Counted from the stretch's first letter, positions 25,408 to 34,611 are shown. The stretch: 64,000 nucleotides of DNA from Amycolatopsis sp. MtRt-6 (GCF_017308975.1 NZ_JADWPD010000019.1:62001-126000), one strand, 5' to 3'. Numbers and translations are program-made. Notes: generated by a model from the letters alone, not told the origin.

Positions 25408-26198
25408 TCGGGTCTGAGCGCCGGGATGTCCCAGTGCTCCACGATCCGGCGATCGGCCAGCCGGAAGATGTCGACACCGAGGCCGGTCAGCTTTCCGACG
25501 CGGACGCGCTCGAGGAGCCACACCAGATCGCCTTCGGCGACCGTGACGACCACCGTGAAGCTCGGCCTGAACTCATCCGGAAGGCCGCCGATTTCCGCCA
25601 GGGAGCGGCGGAGGGCGTCAGGACCGTCGGGGATGCTCTCGTTGTGCTGGAGGTAGACCTCGCCCCAGTGATCGGCCACGACAGTGGGGTCGAACTCGAG
25701 GAACCGGGCGAAGGCCGCCGACGCGATCTCGCGGTTGATCTCCGTCAGAGCGGCGTCCCCTTCCTCCGTACCGTGAGTGCCCTGGTAGGCATCGCCGAAC
25801 ACCGACCTCCCGCTGACCGTGCTCGGCGGCACGGCGGCGTGGAGCTGCCAGTGCTCCGCGACCCGGTCGCCGGCGAAGCGGAAGAATTCACACCAGGACT
25901 CGCCGCTGAACTCGTCACGCGGATCCGTCGAAGCCTGCCAGTGCACGGCCACGAACTCGCCATCGGAGACGGTTCGCTTCACCGTCGCGACGACTCCGGG
26001 AAGGCGAGCCTGCAGCTCGCGGTAGAGCTGACGCGCTCCGGACGGCCCGTCGCCGAGCGGCTGGGCGGAGCGGTGATGGCGGGCGTCCGGCCAGAAGATC
26101 GTCTCGAGATCGTCGCCGCTCTCGTCGTGGAGGCGTCCGGCGGTCAGGGCGTCGTAGATGCGCAGGACCGACTGACGCCGGCGTTCGGGTTCGAGCAT
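25395..26198 (-). CDS. Tandem SnoaL-like (NTF2-fold) protein
   Basis: A 267-residue protein made of two SnoaL/NTF2-like domains, about residues 1-128 and 140-265. Each ends with a similar block (FRFAGDRVAEHWQLH and FRLADRRIVEHWDIP). SnoaL-like domains act as cyclases, isomerases, hydratases or simple binding proteins. It follows the transporter ATPase by 23 bp and is probably the last gene of the transport operon. Two domains in one chain would mimic the usual homodimer. The substrate is unknown. Confidence 0.75.
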   Translation of the reverse strand: MLEPERRRQSVLRIYDALTAGRLHDESGDDLETIFWPDARHHRSAQPLGDGPSGARQLYRELQARLPGVVATVKRTVSDGEFVAVHWQASTDPRDEFSGESWCEFFRFAGDRVAEHWQLHAAVPPSTVSGRSVFGDAYQGTHGTEEGDAALTEINREIASAAFARFLEFDPTVVADHWGEVYLQHNESIPDGPDALRRSLAEIGGLPDEFRPSFTVVVTVAEGDLVWLLERVRVGKLTGLGVDIFRLADRRIVEHWDIPALRPDRRG

Positions 26199-26221
26199 GA
26201 GCTGTGGTTCTCCGGTCGCAC

Positions 26222-27193
26222 TCAGAGGAGGACTCCGGCCGTCGTGTCCGCGGCGGCGTCATAGCGGTGGCAGGCCACGTGTCCGCCGTCGGCTGCGGGG
26301 TGGACCGGCGGCAGCTCGACCCAGCACCGGTCCTCCGCGAACCCGCACCTGGGGGCGAAGGGGCAGCCTCCGCCCCGCGGTGGCTCGGGGCGAGGATCGC
26401 GCACGGGGCGCGGCTGAGCCGGCCGGTCGAGCTCGGGCGAGGCCGCGACCAGGGCCTGGGTGTACGGGTGGCGTGGGCGACGGGCCACCGTCTGCGCGGG
26501 CCCGTCCTCGAGCACCCGGCCGCGGTAGAGCACCACGATCCAGTCGGACATGTAGCGCACGACGTCGAGGTCGTGACCGATGAAGCAGTAGCTGAGCGAA
26601 TTGGCGCGCTGCGCGTCCTTGAGGACGTTCAGCACCTGCGCCTGGACTGACACGTCGAGCGCGCTGACCGGCTCATCGCAGATGATGAGGCTCGGATCGC
26701 TCATGAGGGCGCGCGCGATGGCGACGCGCTGGCGCTGCCCTCCGGAGAGCCGCGCCGGGTAGCTCGCCGCCACCGCGCGGGGCAGGCCCACGCGGTCGAA
26801 CAGGTCCGAGAGCCTGGCGAACGCTTCGCTCCGCACGCGCCGGCTCCGGGGCACCTCCTCGGCGACGCTGACGGCGACCGGCAGCGACGGGTTGAGCGAG
26901 CTGTACGGGTCCTGGAAGATCGCCCGGATCTGGCCCGGTTCCCGGCGCCGGCGACGATGCGCGTCGGCGCTGACGTCCTGCCCGTCGAACAGGATGCGTC
27001 CGGCGCTGATGGGCACCAGCCCGAGGATGGCGCGACCGATCGTCGTCTTTCCCGAGCCGGACTCGCCCACCAGGCCGAGCGTCCGGCCGGCCCGGATCGT
27101 GAAGTTCACGTCCGAGACCGCGGTGACCCGGTGGATGCCGCGCCGGTACTCGATCGTCAGGTCGGAGACCTCGAGCAGGGGGGACTCAGACAC
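26222..27193 (-). CDS. Peptide/nickel-type ABC transporter ATP-binding protein (DppF-like)
   Basis: A 323-residue ABC ATPase. Walker A GESGSGKTT near residue 42, signature LSGGQRQR, Walker B LIICDEPVSALD and the H-loop are intact. The C-terminal oligopeptide-transporter extension contains PRHPYTQAL and a Cys-containing block (GGCPFAPRCGFAEDRC) of the kind that binds an iron-sulphur cluster in this family. It overlaps the preceding ATPase-permease gene by 8 bp. It is the second ATPase of a complete Dpp/Opp importer. Confidence 0.93.
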   Translation of the reverse strand: MSESPLLEVSDLTIEYRRGIHRVTAVSDVNFTIRAGRTLGLVGESGSGKTTIGRAILGLVPISAGRILFDGQDVSADAHRRRRREPGQIRAIFQDPYSSLNPSLPVAVSVAEEVPRSRRVRSEAFARLSDLFDRVGLPRAVAASYPARLSGGQRQRVAIARALMSDPSLIICDEPVSALDVSVQAQVLNVLKDAQRANSLSYCFIGHDLDVVRYMSDWIVVLYRGRVLEDGPAQTVARRPRHPYTQALVAASPELDRPAQPRPVRDPRPEPPRGGGCPFAPRCGFAEDRCWVELPPVHPAADGGHVACHRYDAAADTTAGVLL

Positions 27194-29156
27194 GTTCCGA
27201 CACTTCCTCGTGTTCGGGGCCGACGCGAAGGGGGTTCAGGCAGCGCACACTGTGCTCTCCGTCCACTTCGGTCAGCGGAACGGCTGCCGACCGGCACTGA
27301 TCGGTGCTGAAGTCGCAGCGCGACGCGAAACGGCACCCGGTCGGCCACTCTCCCGGCGCCGAGACCGCACCGCGGATCGTCGGAAGCGGCAGGTCGTCGT
27401 CGACGATGGTGGCGGGACGGCACGCGAGGAGCGCCGAGGTGTAGGGATGAGCCGGCTCGTGCGTGATCCTGTTCAGCTGCCCGTGCTCGACCAGCTCGCC
27501 GGCGTACATCACCAGGGCCCGGTCACAGACCTGCGCCACCACGCCCCAGTCGTGGCTCACCAGGAGAAGTGCCATGCCCAGGTCCTTCTGCAGCGAGCGC
27601 AGGAGGCTCAGGATCTCGGACTGCACGGTGACGTCGAGCGCGGTCGTCGGCTCGTCCGCGATGAGCAGGCGCGGCCGGGTCGCGATCGCGCGCGCGATTC
27701 CGATCCGCTGTGCCATCCCGCCGGAGAGCTCGTGCGGAAAGCGCTTGGCCACGCCGGCGGGATCCGGAAGCTGAACCTGTTCGAGCAGGTCGAGCACGCG
27801 GGCCTCGGCCTGCTTGCGCGAGAGCCCGTCGCCGGCCTGGACGATCCGGCGGAGCAGGACTCCCACCCGCAGGGTCGGGTCCAGGGCCGTCATCGGATCC
27901 TGAGCGATGTAGCTGACGGCGTTGCGGCGGTAGCCGTGGAGGGAGCGGCCCTCCAGCGTCGCGACGTCGTAGTCGTCGAACCGGATGGAGCCCGCGACGA
28001 TCTCCCCGCCATGCGGAAGCAGGCGGGCGATGGCTCGTGCGATCGAACTCTTGCCGCACCCCGACTCGCCGACGACGGCGACCGATTCCCCGGCCGCGAT
28101 CGAGAAGCTGACGTCGCTCGCGACGCACCGCGGGCCGTCACTGGCGGAGTACGCCACGGAAACGTCGCGGAGCGTCAGCAGCGTTTCGCCGGCCGGCGTC
28201 GGTTCGGCGTCGGCGGGCCGCTGCGCTCGCCCGGCAAGAACCCCGGGGCCCGGCTTCCGCGAACGCCTCCGGCGGGTGGGTGCGCCGCTCCATGCCTCGA
28301 CCGCGACATCGCGGACGCCGTCACCGATCAGCACCAAGGCGAGCGACACCAGCCCCAAGGCAACGCCGCCGGACACGAGGGGCCAGGGACTCGAGTTGAG
28401 GACCTGGGACCCCTCGGCGATCATCGAGCCCCAGTCGGGGTCCGGGGGCTTCGCCCCGAAGCCCAGGAACGACAAGCCGACGGTGAACTGCAGTGCGATG
28501 GCCGTGGCGAGGGCACCCTGGACCAGCACGGGCCCGAGGACCCGGAGCAGGACGTGCCGGAAGATGATCCGTCGTGACGGCAGGCCGGCGACGACAGCCG
28601 CATCGACGAAGAGCTCGCCCTTCACCGCCAAAGCCGGGCCGCGGACGTTGCGCACGATGGGCGGTGCGAGGAGGAACCCCAAAGCGATCATCGCCAATCC
28701 GAGGTGCCCGGAGAACGTCGACACCACGACGAGCATGACCACCATGGCGGGAAGCGAGAGACCGACGTCGGTCACCGTCATCACGACACGATCGACCCAC
28801 CCGCCGGCGTACCCCGCCACCACGCCGAGGGGGACCGCAACGGCCACGGCGACGAAGCTGACGACGAAGGCGTTCAAGAGCGTGGTCCGGCCGCCGTACA
28901 GCAGGCGGGTCAACAGGTCGCGGCCCAGCTGGTCGGTTCCGAGGAGATGCTGTGCGCTCGGTCCCGCGAGGCTGTGCCCCAGGTCCACCTGGTTCGGTCC
29001 ACCCGAGGTCAGCAAGGGCGCGAGCACGCAGGCAGCGACGATCACGGCCAGGACGATCAGCGAACCGGTGGCGAGACCGTTGCGGAGGTACTGGCGCAGG
29101 ACGGTCTGCAGCGGGTTCGGCGGCGGGACCGGCACAGCGGCGGTTGCGTCGTTCAC
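27186..29156 (-). CDS. Fused ABC permease (DppC-like) and ATP-binding protein (DppD-like)
   Basis: A 656-residue fusion. Residues about 1-290 are a DppC-type permease: first membrane helix near residue 25, GTDQLGRDLLTRLLYGGR, then five further helices with the cytoplasmic AAVVAGLPSRRIIFRHVLLR docking loop. A linker rich in Arg/Pro leads to the ATPase (about 320-656) with GESGCGKSS, LSGGMAQR, LLIADEPTTALD and the oligopeptide C-terminal Cys motif. GTG 29156 overlaps the upstream permease stop (GTGA). Fused DppCD proteins are known in actinobacteria and ensure a fixed permease:ATPase ratio. Confidence 0.92.
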   Translation of the reverse strand: MNDATAAVPVPPPNPLQTVLRQYLRNGLATGSLIVLAVIVAACVLAPLLTSGGPNQVDLGHSLAGPSAQHLLGTDQLGRDLLTRLLYGGRTTLLNAFVVSFVAVAVAVPLGVVAGYAGGWVDRVVMTVTDVGLSLPAMVVMLVVVSTFSGHLGLAMIALGFLLAPPIVRNVRGPALAVKGELFVDAAVVAGLPSRRIIFRHVLLRVLGPVLVQGALATAIALQFTVGLSFLGFGAKPPDPDWGSMIAEGSQVLNSSPWPLVSGGVALGLVSLALVLIGDGVRDVAVEAWSGAPTRRRRSRKPGPGVLAGRAQRPADAEPTPAGETLLTLRDVSVAYSASDGPRCVASDVSFSIAAGESVAVVGESGCGKSSIARAIARLLPHGGEIVAGSIRFDDYDVATLEGRSLHGYRRNAVSYIAQDPMTALDPTLRVGVLLRRIVQAGDGLSRKQAEARVLDLLEQVQLPDPAGVAKRFPHELSGGMAQRIGIARAIATRPRLLIADEPTTALDVTVQSEILSLLRSLQKDLGMALLLVSHDWGVVAQVCDRALVMYAGELVEHGQLNRITHEPAHPYTSALLACRPATIVDDDLPLPTIRGAVSAPGEWPTGCRFASRCDFSTDQCRSAAVPLTEVDGEHSVRCLNPLRVGPEHEEVSERV

Positions 29157-30094
29157 TGCACACGCACCTTCGGGTTGAGCCATCCGTACGCGAGGTCGAC
29201 GGCGAGGTTCGCGGCGACGACCGCCAGGCAGAACACGACGGCGACGCCCTGGAGCATCGTCAGGTCACCGGTCTGCGCGGAGCTGACCGCCAGCCCGCCC
29301 AGGCCGGGGAGGACGAAAACCGACTCGACCAGAACGGTTCCCCCGAACATGCCGATGAACAGCACCCCGGTCACCGTCACGATGGGGATCGCCGCGTTGC
29401 GCAGCCCATGGCGAAACACGATCTGCCGTTCGGAGAAGCCGTCCGCGCGCAGCGCCGTGACGAACTCGCGGCCCATCACCTCACGCATCGCGTCGCGCGT
29501 CTGCTTCGCCACGGCGGTGGCCCCCATGACCGCGAGTGCGGTGACGGGCAGGACGAGGGAGTGAAGCCAGCCTCCCGGCGAGTCGCCGAGTCCGACATAG
29601 CCCGTTGCCGGGAACCAGCCGAGCTTCACCGACAGGAAGTAGACGAGCATGAGGCCGAGCCAGAAGTTCGGGATGACGTAGCCGACCACGGCCAGGACGT
29701 CGGTCACGCGGCCGAGGCGGCGGCCGCCGAGAGCGCTCACCATGCCGAGCCCGATCCCGGCCACCGCGGCGACCAGAGTGCCGAGCAGCACCAGGGAGAG
29801 CGTCGTCGGCAGCCGCGTTCCGATCGCCTGGCCGACACTCTGGGAGGTGACGACCGACGTGCCGAGGTCGCCCGTGACCGCATGCCCGAGCCAGCGCCAG
29901 TACTGCACGACGACGGGGTCGTCCAGACCGAGCTTCGCGTTGAGCGCGGCGATCGACTCCGGGGTGGCCGAGCTGCCCAGGATGGTCGCGGCCGGATCCC
30001 CGGGTGCCACGGCGGTGAGCACGAACGTCAGCGTGGAGACGATCAGGAGAAGTGGCACCGCGAGCAGCAGGCGGCGCGCGATCAGCCGGATCAC
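29153..30094 (-). CDS. Peptide/nickel-type ABC transporter permease (DppB-like)
   Basis: A 313-residue membrane protein with six predicted helices. The N-terminal IARRLLLAVPLLLIVSTLTFVL and PGDPAATILG segments are characteristic of DppB/OppB, as is the cytoplasmic ALRADGFSERQIVFRHGLRN coupling loop around residue 210. It starts with GTG. It pairs with the DppC domain encoded next. It lies 377 bp downstream of the binding-protein gene but in the same direction. Confidence 0.92.
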   Translation of the reverse strand: MIRLIARRLLLAVPLLLIVSTLTFVLTAVAPGDPAATILGSSATPESIAALNAKLGLDDPVVVQYWRWLGHAVTGDLGTSVVTSQSVGQAIGTRLPTTLSLVLLGTLVAAVAGIGLGMVSALGGRRLGRVTDVLAVVGYVIPNFWLGLMLVYFLSVKLGWFPATGYVGLGDSPGGWLHSLVLPVTALAVMGATAVAKQTRDAMREVMGREFVTALRADGFSERQIVFRHGLRNAAIPIVTVTGVLFIGMFGGTVLVESVFVLPGLGGLAVSSAQTGDLTMLQGVAVVFCLAVVAANLAVDLAYGWLNPKVRVQ

Positions 30095-30471
30095 GGCAGC
30101 CGGCCGATCCGGTCCGATCGGGAACGATCTCCGGCGGTCTGCTCGGCTGGCTGCCGTCGGCGCACGTCCGGCGTGAGACTGGCGACGCCGGTCGCCTCGA
30201 CCGTACGAACGGTGCTCGGAGACGGGGCACGAACGGCCGTCCTGGCTATCTCGACTCTCGCTGACAAGACTTCTCCTCGACTCCGACCGCTTCGGGTCAC
30301 CTACACCGGGTTCTGATACTTCAAGCGCCGTTCAGGGCAGCCCCGATTCCATGGAGGACTCCCGTCGGATTGATCGCGTCGGCACGCTCCCAGCTTTCGG
30401 ACGGGAGGTCGGCGGCGATGGCTCCCGGATCGAGCCCGCGCGGTCCGTCGGTCCACAGGGGACACCCGGTG
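30095..30471. other. Intergenic stretch within the importer operon
   Basis: This 377-bp gap separates the binding-protein gene from its permease genes. A short minus-strand open frame (30091-30300) has an Arg-rich composition and no recognisable family. I find no tRNA, strong hairpin or copy of the island operator. It may hold an intercistronic processing site or weak terminator that leaves the binding protein in excess, but nothing in the sequence proves this. Confidence 0.4.
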
Positions 30472-32049
30472 TCACTTCGCCGGACGCCAGGCCTCGCTCG
30501 CGACGGGGCTGAACGGGTTCATTTCGATGGTCCAGAACTTCTCGCGCACGTTGGCGACCTTGGAGCTGATGGCTTGCAGGGTGGGAATGCTGGCGATCGG
30601 GACCGCGTAGACCAGCTCGTCGAGGCGCGCCGTGGCGATCCTGATCTTCGCCTCCTGATCCTGCGGGTCCGCGGTGGTGGCAGCCGCCCGCATCAGGTCG
30701 GTCAGCTGGGGATCGAGGGGGACGCCCAGCGGGTTCGCCAGCCCCATCGGCCGGAACATGGTGAAGACCGCCTCCGAGAGGCCGTTCGCGCCGTTGGTCA
30801 TGATCACCGCGTCGTACTTGCCCATCTGCTGGGCGACCACGCCCGGGGACGCGTCGCTGGGCACGAGATCGAGCGTCACGCCGACTTTCGCGTAGGCCGC
30901 CTTGAGCGCCTGACCGACGGCGCTTCCCGGATCGAAGAACGACGGGTCGAAGACCTGGATCTTGAGTCCGTTGGCGTGTCCCGCCTCGGCGAGCAGCTGC
31001 CGCGCCTTCTCCGGGTTGTACGCGTACTGGTTCACGCCGCCCGCGTTGCGGCCCTCCGCGCCGTCGGCGACGACGGAACTGGTCGGGACCGCGTCGGTCC
31101 CGAAGATCGCCGTGGCGATGTCCTGGCGCGGAGTCGCGTAGGCGAGAGCCTGGCGGACCCGCTCGTCGGCCAAGGGGCCGTTCGCGCGCTTGATCAGCGC
31201 CATCGAGGCGAACGATCCGAGCGGACCGCGAGCGATCGAGGCGCCGCTCTGCGTGACGGCGGACAGGTCCGTCGGCGCGATGTTGAGGGCCCAGTCCACC
31301 TCGCCCGACCTGATCGAGTTCAGCCGGGTCTGCGGGTTCATCACGGGCTTCAGGACGACCTTTTCGTACTTGATCGCGTCCTGGTTGGGGTACTGGCGAT
31401 TCGGGACGTAGACGTACTTGACCGACTTGACGGTCTGGGTGGGATCAAGCTTGTAAGGGCCGATGCCGTCCGTGTCCGCGAGCAGGTTCTTGCGGTCGGC
31501 CGCGCCCTTGGGGCCCACGACGTATCCGACACCACTCTGGCCGGCGAGCAGGTAGAGGGCGTAGTGGGTGGAGACCGGCTCCGCGAACTGCACGTCGACC
31601 TTGTCCGACCCGGCGGCTTGTGCTCCCTTCAGCGGGTAGCTGAGCGACGCGAAGGGCCCAGGCGCCTGGAGGTACGAGTTCAGCGACGCCGCCGCGGCCT
31701 CGCCGTTCAGCGGCGCGCCGTCCCCGAACTTCGCTCCCTGGCGGAGCGTCAGGCGGAACGTGCGGTGCTCCTTGTCGACCCACTCCCAGGAGGTGGCCAG
31801 ACCCGGCTGCAGTTCGCCGGTACCGGGAGAAATGTGGATCAAGGGGTCGTAGGCGACGCTGCAGAAGACCAACGGGACGCAGTTCGCCGTATCGAGATTG
31901 AGCGGATCGCCCGAGACCGAGATGGTCAGCGTCTCGCCGTTCGCGGCCCCGGCCGAGGAACCGCTCGAGCAGGCGGAGACGCCGGATGCCAACGCCACGA
32001 CGCCGGCGAGCAGGGACGCCACACGGCGCCGGGTGGTTTTGACGGACAA
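30472..32049 (-). CDS. ABC transporter substrate-binding lipoprotein, family 5
   Basis: A 525-residue DppA/OppA-type protein. The signal peptide (KTTRRRVASLLAGVVALA) ends in a lipobox SGVSAC, giving a lipid-anchored Cys near residue 27. Family signatures include AYDPLIHI, GLATSWEWVDKEHRTFRLTLRQGAKF and the ADERVRQALAYATPRQDI segment. Family 5 proteins bind peptides but also opines, sugars and plant compounds. In this island it is the likely first contact with the imported compound. The gene begins the transport operon, directly downstream of an island operator region. Confidence 0.92.
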   Translation of the reverse strand: MSVKTTRRRVASLLAGVVALASGVSACSSGSSAGAANGETLTISVSGDPLNLDTANCVPLVFCSVAYDPLIHISPGTGELQPGLATSWEWVDKEHRTFRLTLRQGAKFGDGAPLNGEAAAASLNSYLQAPGPFASLSYPLKGAQAAGSDKVDVQFAEPVSTHYALYLLAGQSGVGYVVGPKGAADRKNLLADTDGIGPYKLDPTQTVKSVKYVYVPNRQYPNQDAIKYEKVVLKPVMNPQTRLNSIRSGEVDWALNIAPTDLSAVTQSGASIARGPLGSFASMALIKRANGPLADERVRQALAYATPRQDIATAIFGTDAVPTSSVVADGAEGRNAGGVNQYAYNPEKARQLLAEAGHANGLKIQVFDPSFFDPGSAVGQALKAAYAKVGVTLDLVPSDASPGVVAQQMGKYDAVIMTNGANGLSEAVFTMFRPMGLANPLGVPLDPQLTDLMRAAATTADPQDQEAKIRIATARLDELVYAVPIASIPTLQAISSKVANVREKFWTIEMNPFSPVASEAWRPAK

Positions 32050-32059
32050 GAGACACCTC

Positions 32060-32068
32060 GGTCTAATG
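32060..32068. promoter_or_regulatory. Weak island operator copy, GGTCTAATG
   Basis: This element lies 11 bp before the binding-protein gene start. It differs at its central bases from the better copies and is paired with the perfect site at 32154-32162 on the other side of the divergent promoter. Confidence 0.35.
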
Positions 32069-32153
32069 TGCGATGTTTATCGATCGCCAACGTAACCGCG
32101 ATCACAACCTGCGTCAATGGTCGCGCGGTGCTGGTCACTCGATCTCTTGCAAA

Positions 32154-32162
32154 TGTCTGACA
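32154..32162. promoter_or_regulatory. Island operator copy, TGTCTGACA
   Basis: A perfect TGTC-T-GACA palindrome, preceded by TTGCAAA, 46 bp before the flavin reductase start. It lies between the importer operon and the reductase gene. Confidence 0.65.
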
Positions 32163-32207
32163 GTTCACAGAGGATGTACTCCGGTGTCAACGACCCGAGG
32201 AGCTGCC

Positions 32208-33407
32208 ATGACCGACCCGCTTCCCCTGATCGACTCACTGCGCTACCGCGAAGTGATGGGGCACTACCCGACCGGCGTCACGGTGGTCACCGGGATCGCG
32301 GACGACGGCGAACCCGTGGGCATGGTCATCGGGACCTTCACCGCGGTCTCGCTCGATCCGCCGTTGGTGGCGTTCCTGCCCACTCGGGCGTCCAGGACGT
32401 TCGCGCGGCTCCGGACCGCGCGGTCCTTCTGCATCAACGTGCTCGCGCACGACCAGGTGGAGCTGTGCCGGACGATGTCGAGCCCGGTGCCCGCCAAGTT
32501 CAGGGGCGTCGAATGGAGTGCGTCCCCGGCCGGAGCGCCGGCCATCGCCGGAGCGGTGGCGCACGTCCACTGTGCGCCGCGACAGGCCATCGAAGCGGGA
32601 GATCATTTCATCCAGGTCTGCGACGTCGAGTCCATGGAGGTGCGCCGGCAGGTCACGCCGCTGCTGTTCTTCCAGGGCGGATACGGCGGCTTCTCGCCCC
32701 ACGGCATGACGGCCGGCGGCGATGCCGACCTGATCTCGGGAATCCGGCTCGCGGACCTGGCTCGCCCGCAGATCGAGGTCCTGGCCCGCGATCTGGCCTG
32801 CGAGGCCGCCGTGCTCGTCGCCGTGAACGAGTTCGAACTGACCACCGCGGCCACCGCGCACGGCGGATCCGCGGTCATGCGGGAGCTTCTCGGGGAGAGG
32901 TTGCCGATGAAGCCACCACTCGGCGAGGCGTATGTGGCATGGGCGTCGGACGAAGCCGTGGCGCGATGGCTGGCGATGGTGGGCAAGGACCCGGACCGGC
33001 TCGCGGCCCACCGGCAGCGGCTGGCGGCGATCCGGGCACGGGGCTACGCCGCGTGGCAGATCGCCTCCAGCGGATCCGGCGATCAGGCCGACGTCGCGGC
33101 CATGATGGTCGAGTACGCCGCCGGCGACCTCACTCCGGCACGCGAGCGAGCGCTGTTGGCGCGCATGGCGGAGTCCATGCCGTCGGTGGACACCGCCGAC
33201 TTCGCCGACGAACGGGAATACGACATCGGCGGCCTCATGGCGCCCGTCCTCGGCGAGGACGGCAACGTCGTCCTGCTCCTCAGGCTCGCCCAGCTGCCGA
33301 CGCCCGCCTCGGGCGAACGGATCAAGCGGTGGGCCTCGGACCTCCGAGCCGCCGCGGCGCAGGTGGAGGCCAGTCTGCCGGCGGCAACGGCTCTCCTTCA
33401 GGTCTGA
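32208..33407 (+). CDS. Flavin reductase fused to an IclR-type effector-binding domain
   Basis: A 399-residue two-domain protein. Residues 1-165 are an FMN-binding flavin reductase: HYPTGVTVVTGIADDGEPVGM, FTAVSLDPPLVAF, RSFCINVLAHDQ and GDHFIQVCDV are standard motifs. Residues about 180-395 match the ligand-binding domain of IclR regulators (ARPQIEVLARDL, LGERLPMKPPLGEAYVAW, LAAIRARGYA) but no helix-turn-helix is present. It should supply reduced flavin to the acyl-CoA-dehydrogenase-fold oxygenases encoded at 21998-24241 and 35440-36687. The extra domain may gate reductase activity by aromatic effector, as the C-terminal domain does in A. baumannii HPAH-C1. The stop overlaps the converging gene by 10 bp. 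Confidence 0.88.
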   Translation: MTDPLPLIDSLRYREVMGHYPTGVTVVTGIADDGEPVGMVIGTFTAVSLDPPLVAFLPTRASRTFARLRTARSFCINVLAHDQVELCRTMSSPVPAKFRGVEWSASPAGAPAIAGAVAHVHCAPRQAIEAGDHFIQVCDVESMEVRRQVTPLLFFQGGYGGFSPHGMTAGGDADLISGIRLADLARPQIEVLARDLACEAAVLVAVNEFELTTAATAHGGSAVMRELLGERLPMKPPLGEAYVAWASDEAVARWLAMVGKDPDRLAAHRQRLAAIRARGYAAWQIASSGSGDQADVAAMMVEYAAGDLTPARERALLARMAESMPSVDTADFADEREYDIGGLMAPVLGEDGNVVLLLRLAQLPTPASGERIKRWASDLRAAAAQVEASLPAATALLQV

Positions 33408-34558
33408 ACGACGAGGGTCTTGGCGACACGTTTGTCAGTGGCGTGCTCGACCGCGGCCAGGCCTTCGTGCAGGGCCCAGCGCCCGCCGACCATCGGAGTC
33501 AGATCGATCCTCCCGGCGGCGTGCAGGGCGATGACCGGGTCGAAGCCACCGATGTGCCCCATGCTGAACGCGTGGGTCGCCGCGCGCCCCATCGTCGCCT
33601 TCGGCCGGAACGAACCCGGCGGGCCACCGACACCGAGATGCACGACGTGGCCGCCGATGGCGAGCAGGTGCTGCGCCACGGGCAGCACCTCCCCGGGCGC
33701 CCCGCTGGCATCGACGACGACGTCGACGCCACGCCCGGCCGTTTCGTCTTGCACGACAGAGGGAAGCGCGGCGGGCTCGAGGTCGCGTTCCGACCAGCCT
33801 CGATCCGCGCCGAGCAGCTCGGCCAGGCCGGCGCGGCCGGGGACCGGATCGAACGCCAGGACTCGAGCTGCCCCCGCGGCTCTGGCCAACGCCACCGCGG
33901 CGAGCCCCAGCGGGCCGCACCCCAGGACCCCGACGCGCATGCCCGGTCGCAGGTGCCGGTCCACCTCGAACAGTCCGTTGTAGACGATCGCGGCGGGCTC
34001 GCAGAGGGCTCCGACCTGGAAGACACCGTCGTCGTCAAAGCGCTCTCGGAGCGCCTCCAGCGAACGAGCGTGGGCGGAGGGCACGACCGCGTATTCGGCG
34101 AGGCCGCCGTCGATGTCGAACCCGGCGAACTGTCCGTCCAGGCACGCATTGACCTGACCACGTCGGCAGGCAGGACACCGGCCGCACGGCCGGAGCGTCT
34201 CGACCGCCACCGCGTCACCGACCCGAAGGTCGCGCACCGCGGAGCCGACCTCGACGACTTCCCCCGCGAACTCGTGCCCGGGGACGAGCGGGAGAGCCAT
34301 GCGATAGGGGAGGGTGACGTAGCCGTCGTCATCGGTGGCCGTCATTCGCAGTGTCGACACGGCGACGCCGCTGGCCCGCACGCGGACGAGCACATCCGTC
34401 GCGGACCGCAGGACGGGATCGGGAAGGGTGGCGGCCGCCCATTGGGGGTGGCGCCACACCTGGCTGGCGTTGCGCGCCCATCGGCCCGCGATCTCCTCTT
34501 CGTCGGGTACGTAGCCCGGCCGGGGCTGCCAGTCACCGGTGACGACCAGGGCTCGCAT
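33398..34558 (-). CDS. MDR dehydrogenase paralogue lacking the catalytic zinc Cys
   Basis: A 386-residue paralogue of the protein at 20156-21313, sharing the N-terminal extension, structural-zinc lobe (CGRCPACRRGQVNAC), cofactor motif GCGPLGLAAV and C-terminal HIGGFDPVIALHAAGRIDL. Where the paralogue has GICGSDVHL, this one has GVAVSTLRM, so the catalytic Cys and the following Ser-Asp are gone, although GHEFAGE and CEPAAIVY remain. It may have altered zinc coordination or a different reaction. ATG 34558 is chosen to match the paralogue's start. It shares a promoter with the GntR gene. Confidence 0.85.
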   Translation of the reverse strand: MRALVVTGDWQPRPGYVPDEEEIAGRWARNASQVWRHPQWAAATLPDPVLRSATDVLVRVRASGVAVSTLRMTATDDDGYVTLPYRMALPLVPGHEFAGEVVEVGSAVRDLRVGDAVAVETLRPCGRCPACRRGQVNACLDGQFAGFDIDGGLAEYAVVPSAHARSLEALRERFDDDGVFQVGALCEPAAIVYNGLFEVDRHLRPGMRVGVLGCGPLGLAAVALARAAGAARVLAFDPVPGRAGLAELLGADRGWSERDLEPAALPSVVQDETAGRGVDVVVDASGAPGEVLPVAQHLLAIGGHVVHLGVGGPPGSFRPKATMGRAATHAFSMGHIGGFDPVIALHAAGRIDLTPMVGGRWALHEGLAAVEHATDKRVAKTLVVQT

Positions 34559-34587
34559 CGCCCACCTCCAAACATCCAACAAATTAC

Positions 34588-34611
34588 AGTCTGATGGTAT
34601 GCTGCCAGACA
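34588..34611. promoter_or_regulatory. Island operator pair upstream of the GntR gene
   Basis: AGTCTGATG (34588-34596) and TGCCAGACA (34603-34611), centred 15 bp apart, lie between the MDR paralogue and the GntR regulator. Both are one or two bases from the best sites, which suits an autoregulatory promoter. Confidence 0.55.

Noticed and set aside
30091-30300. A 69-codon minus-strand frame between the importer genes
   Set aside because: No family resemblance, Arg-rich composition and no good ribosome site, so it is not supported as a gene.
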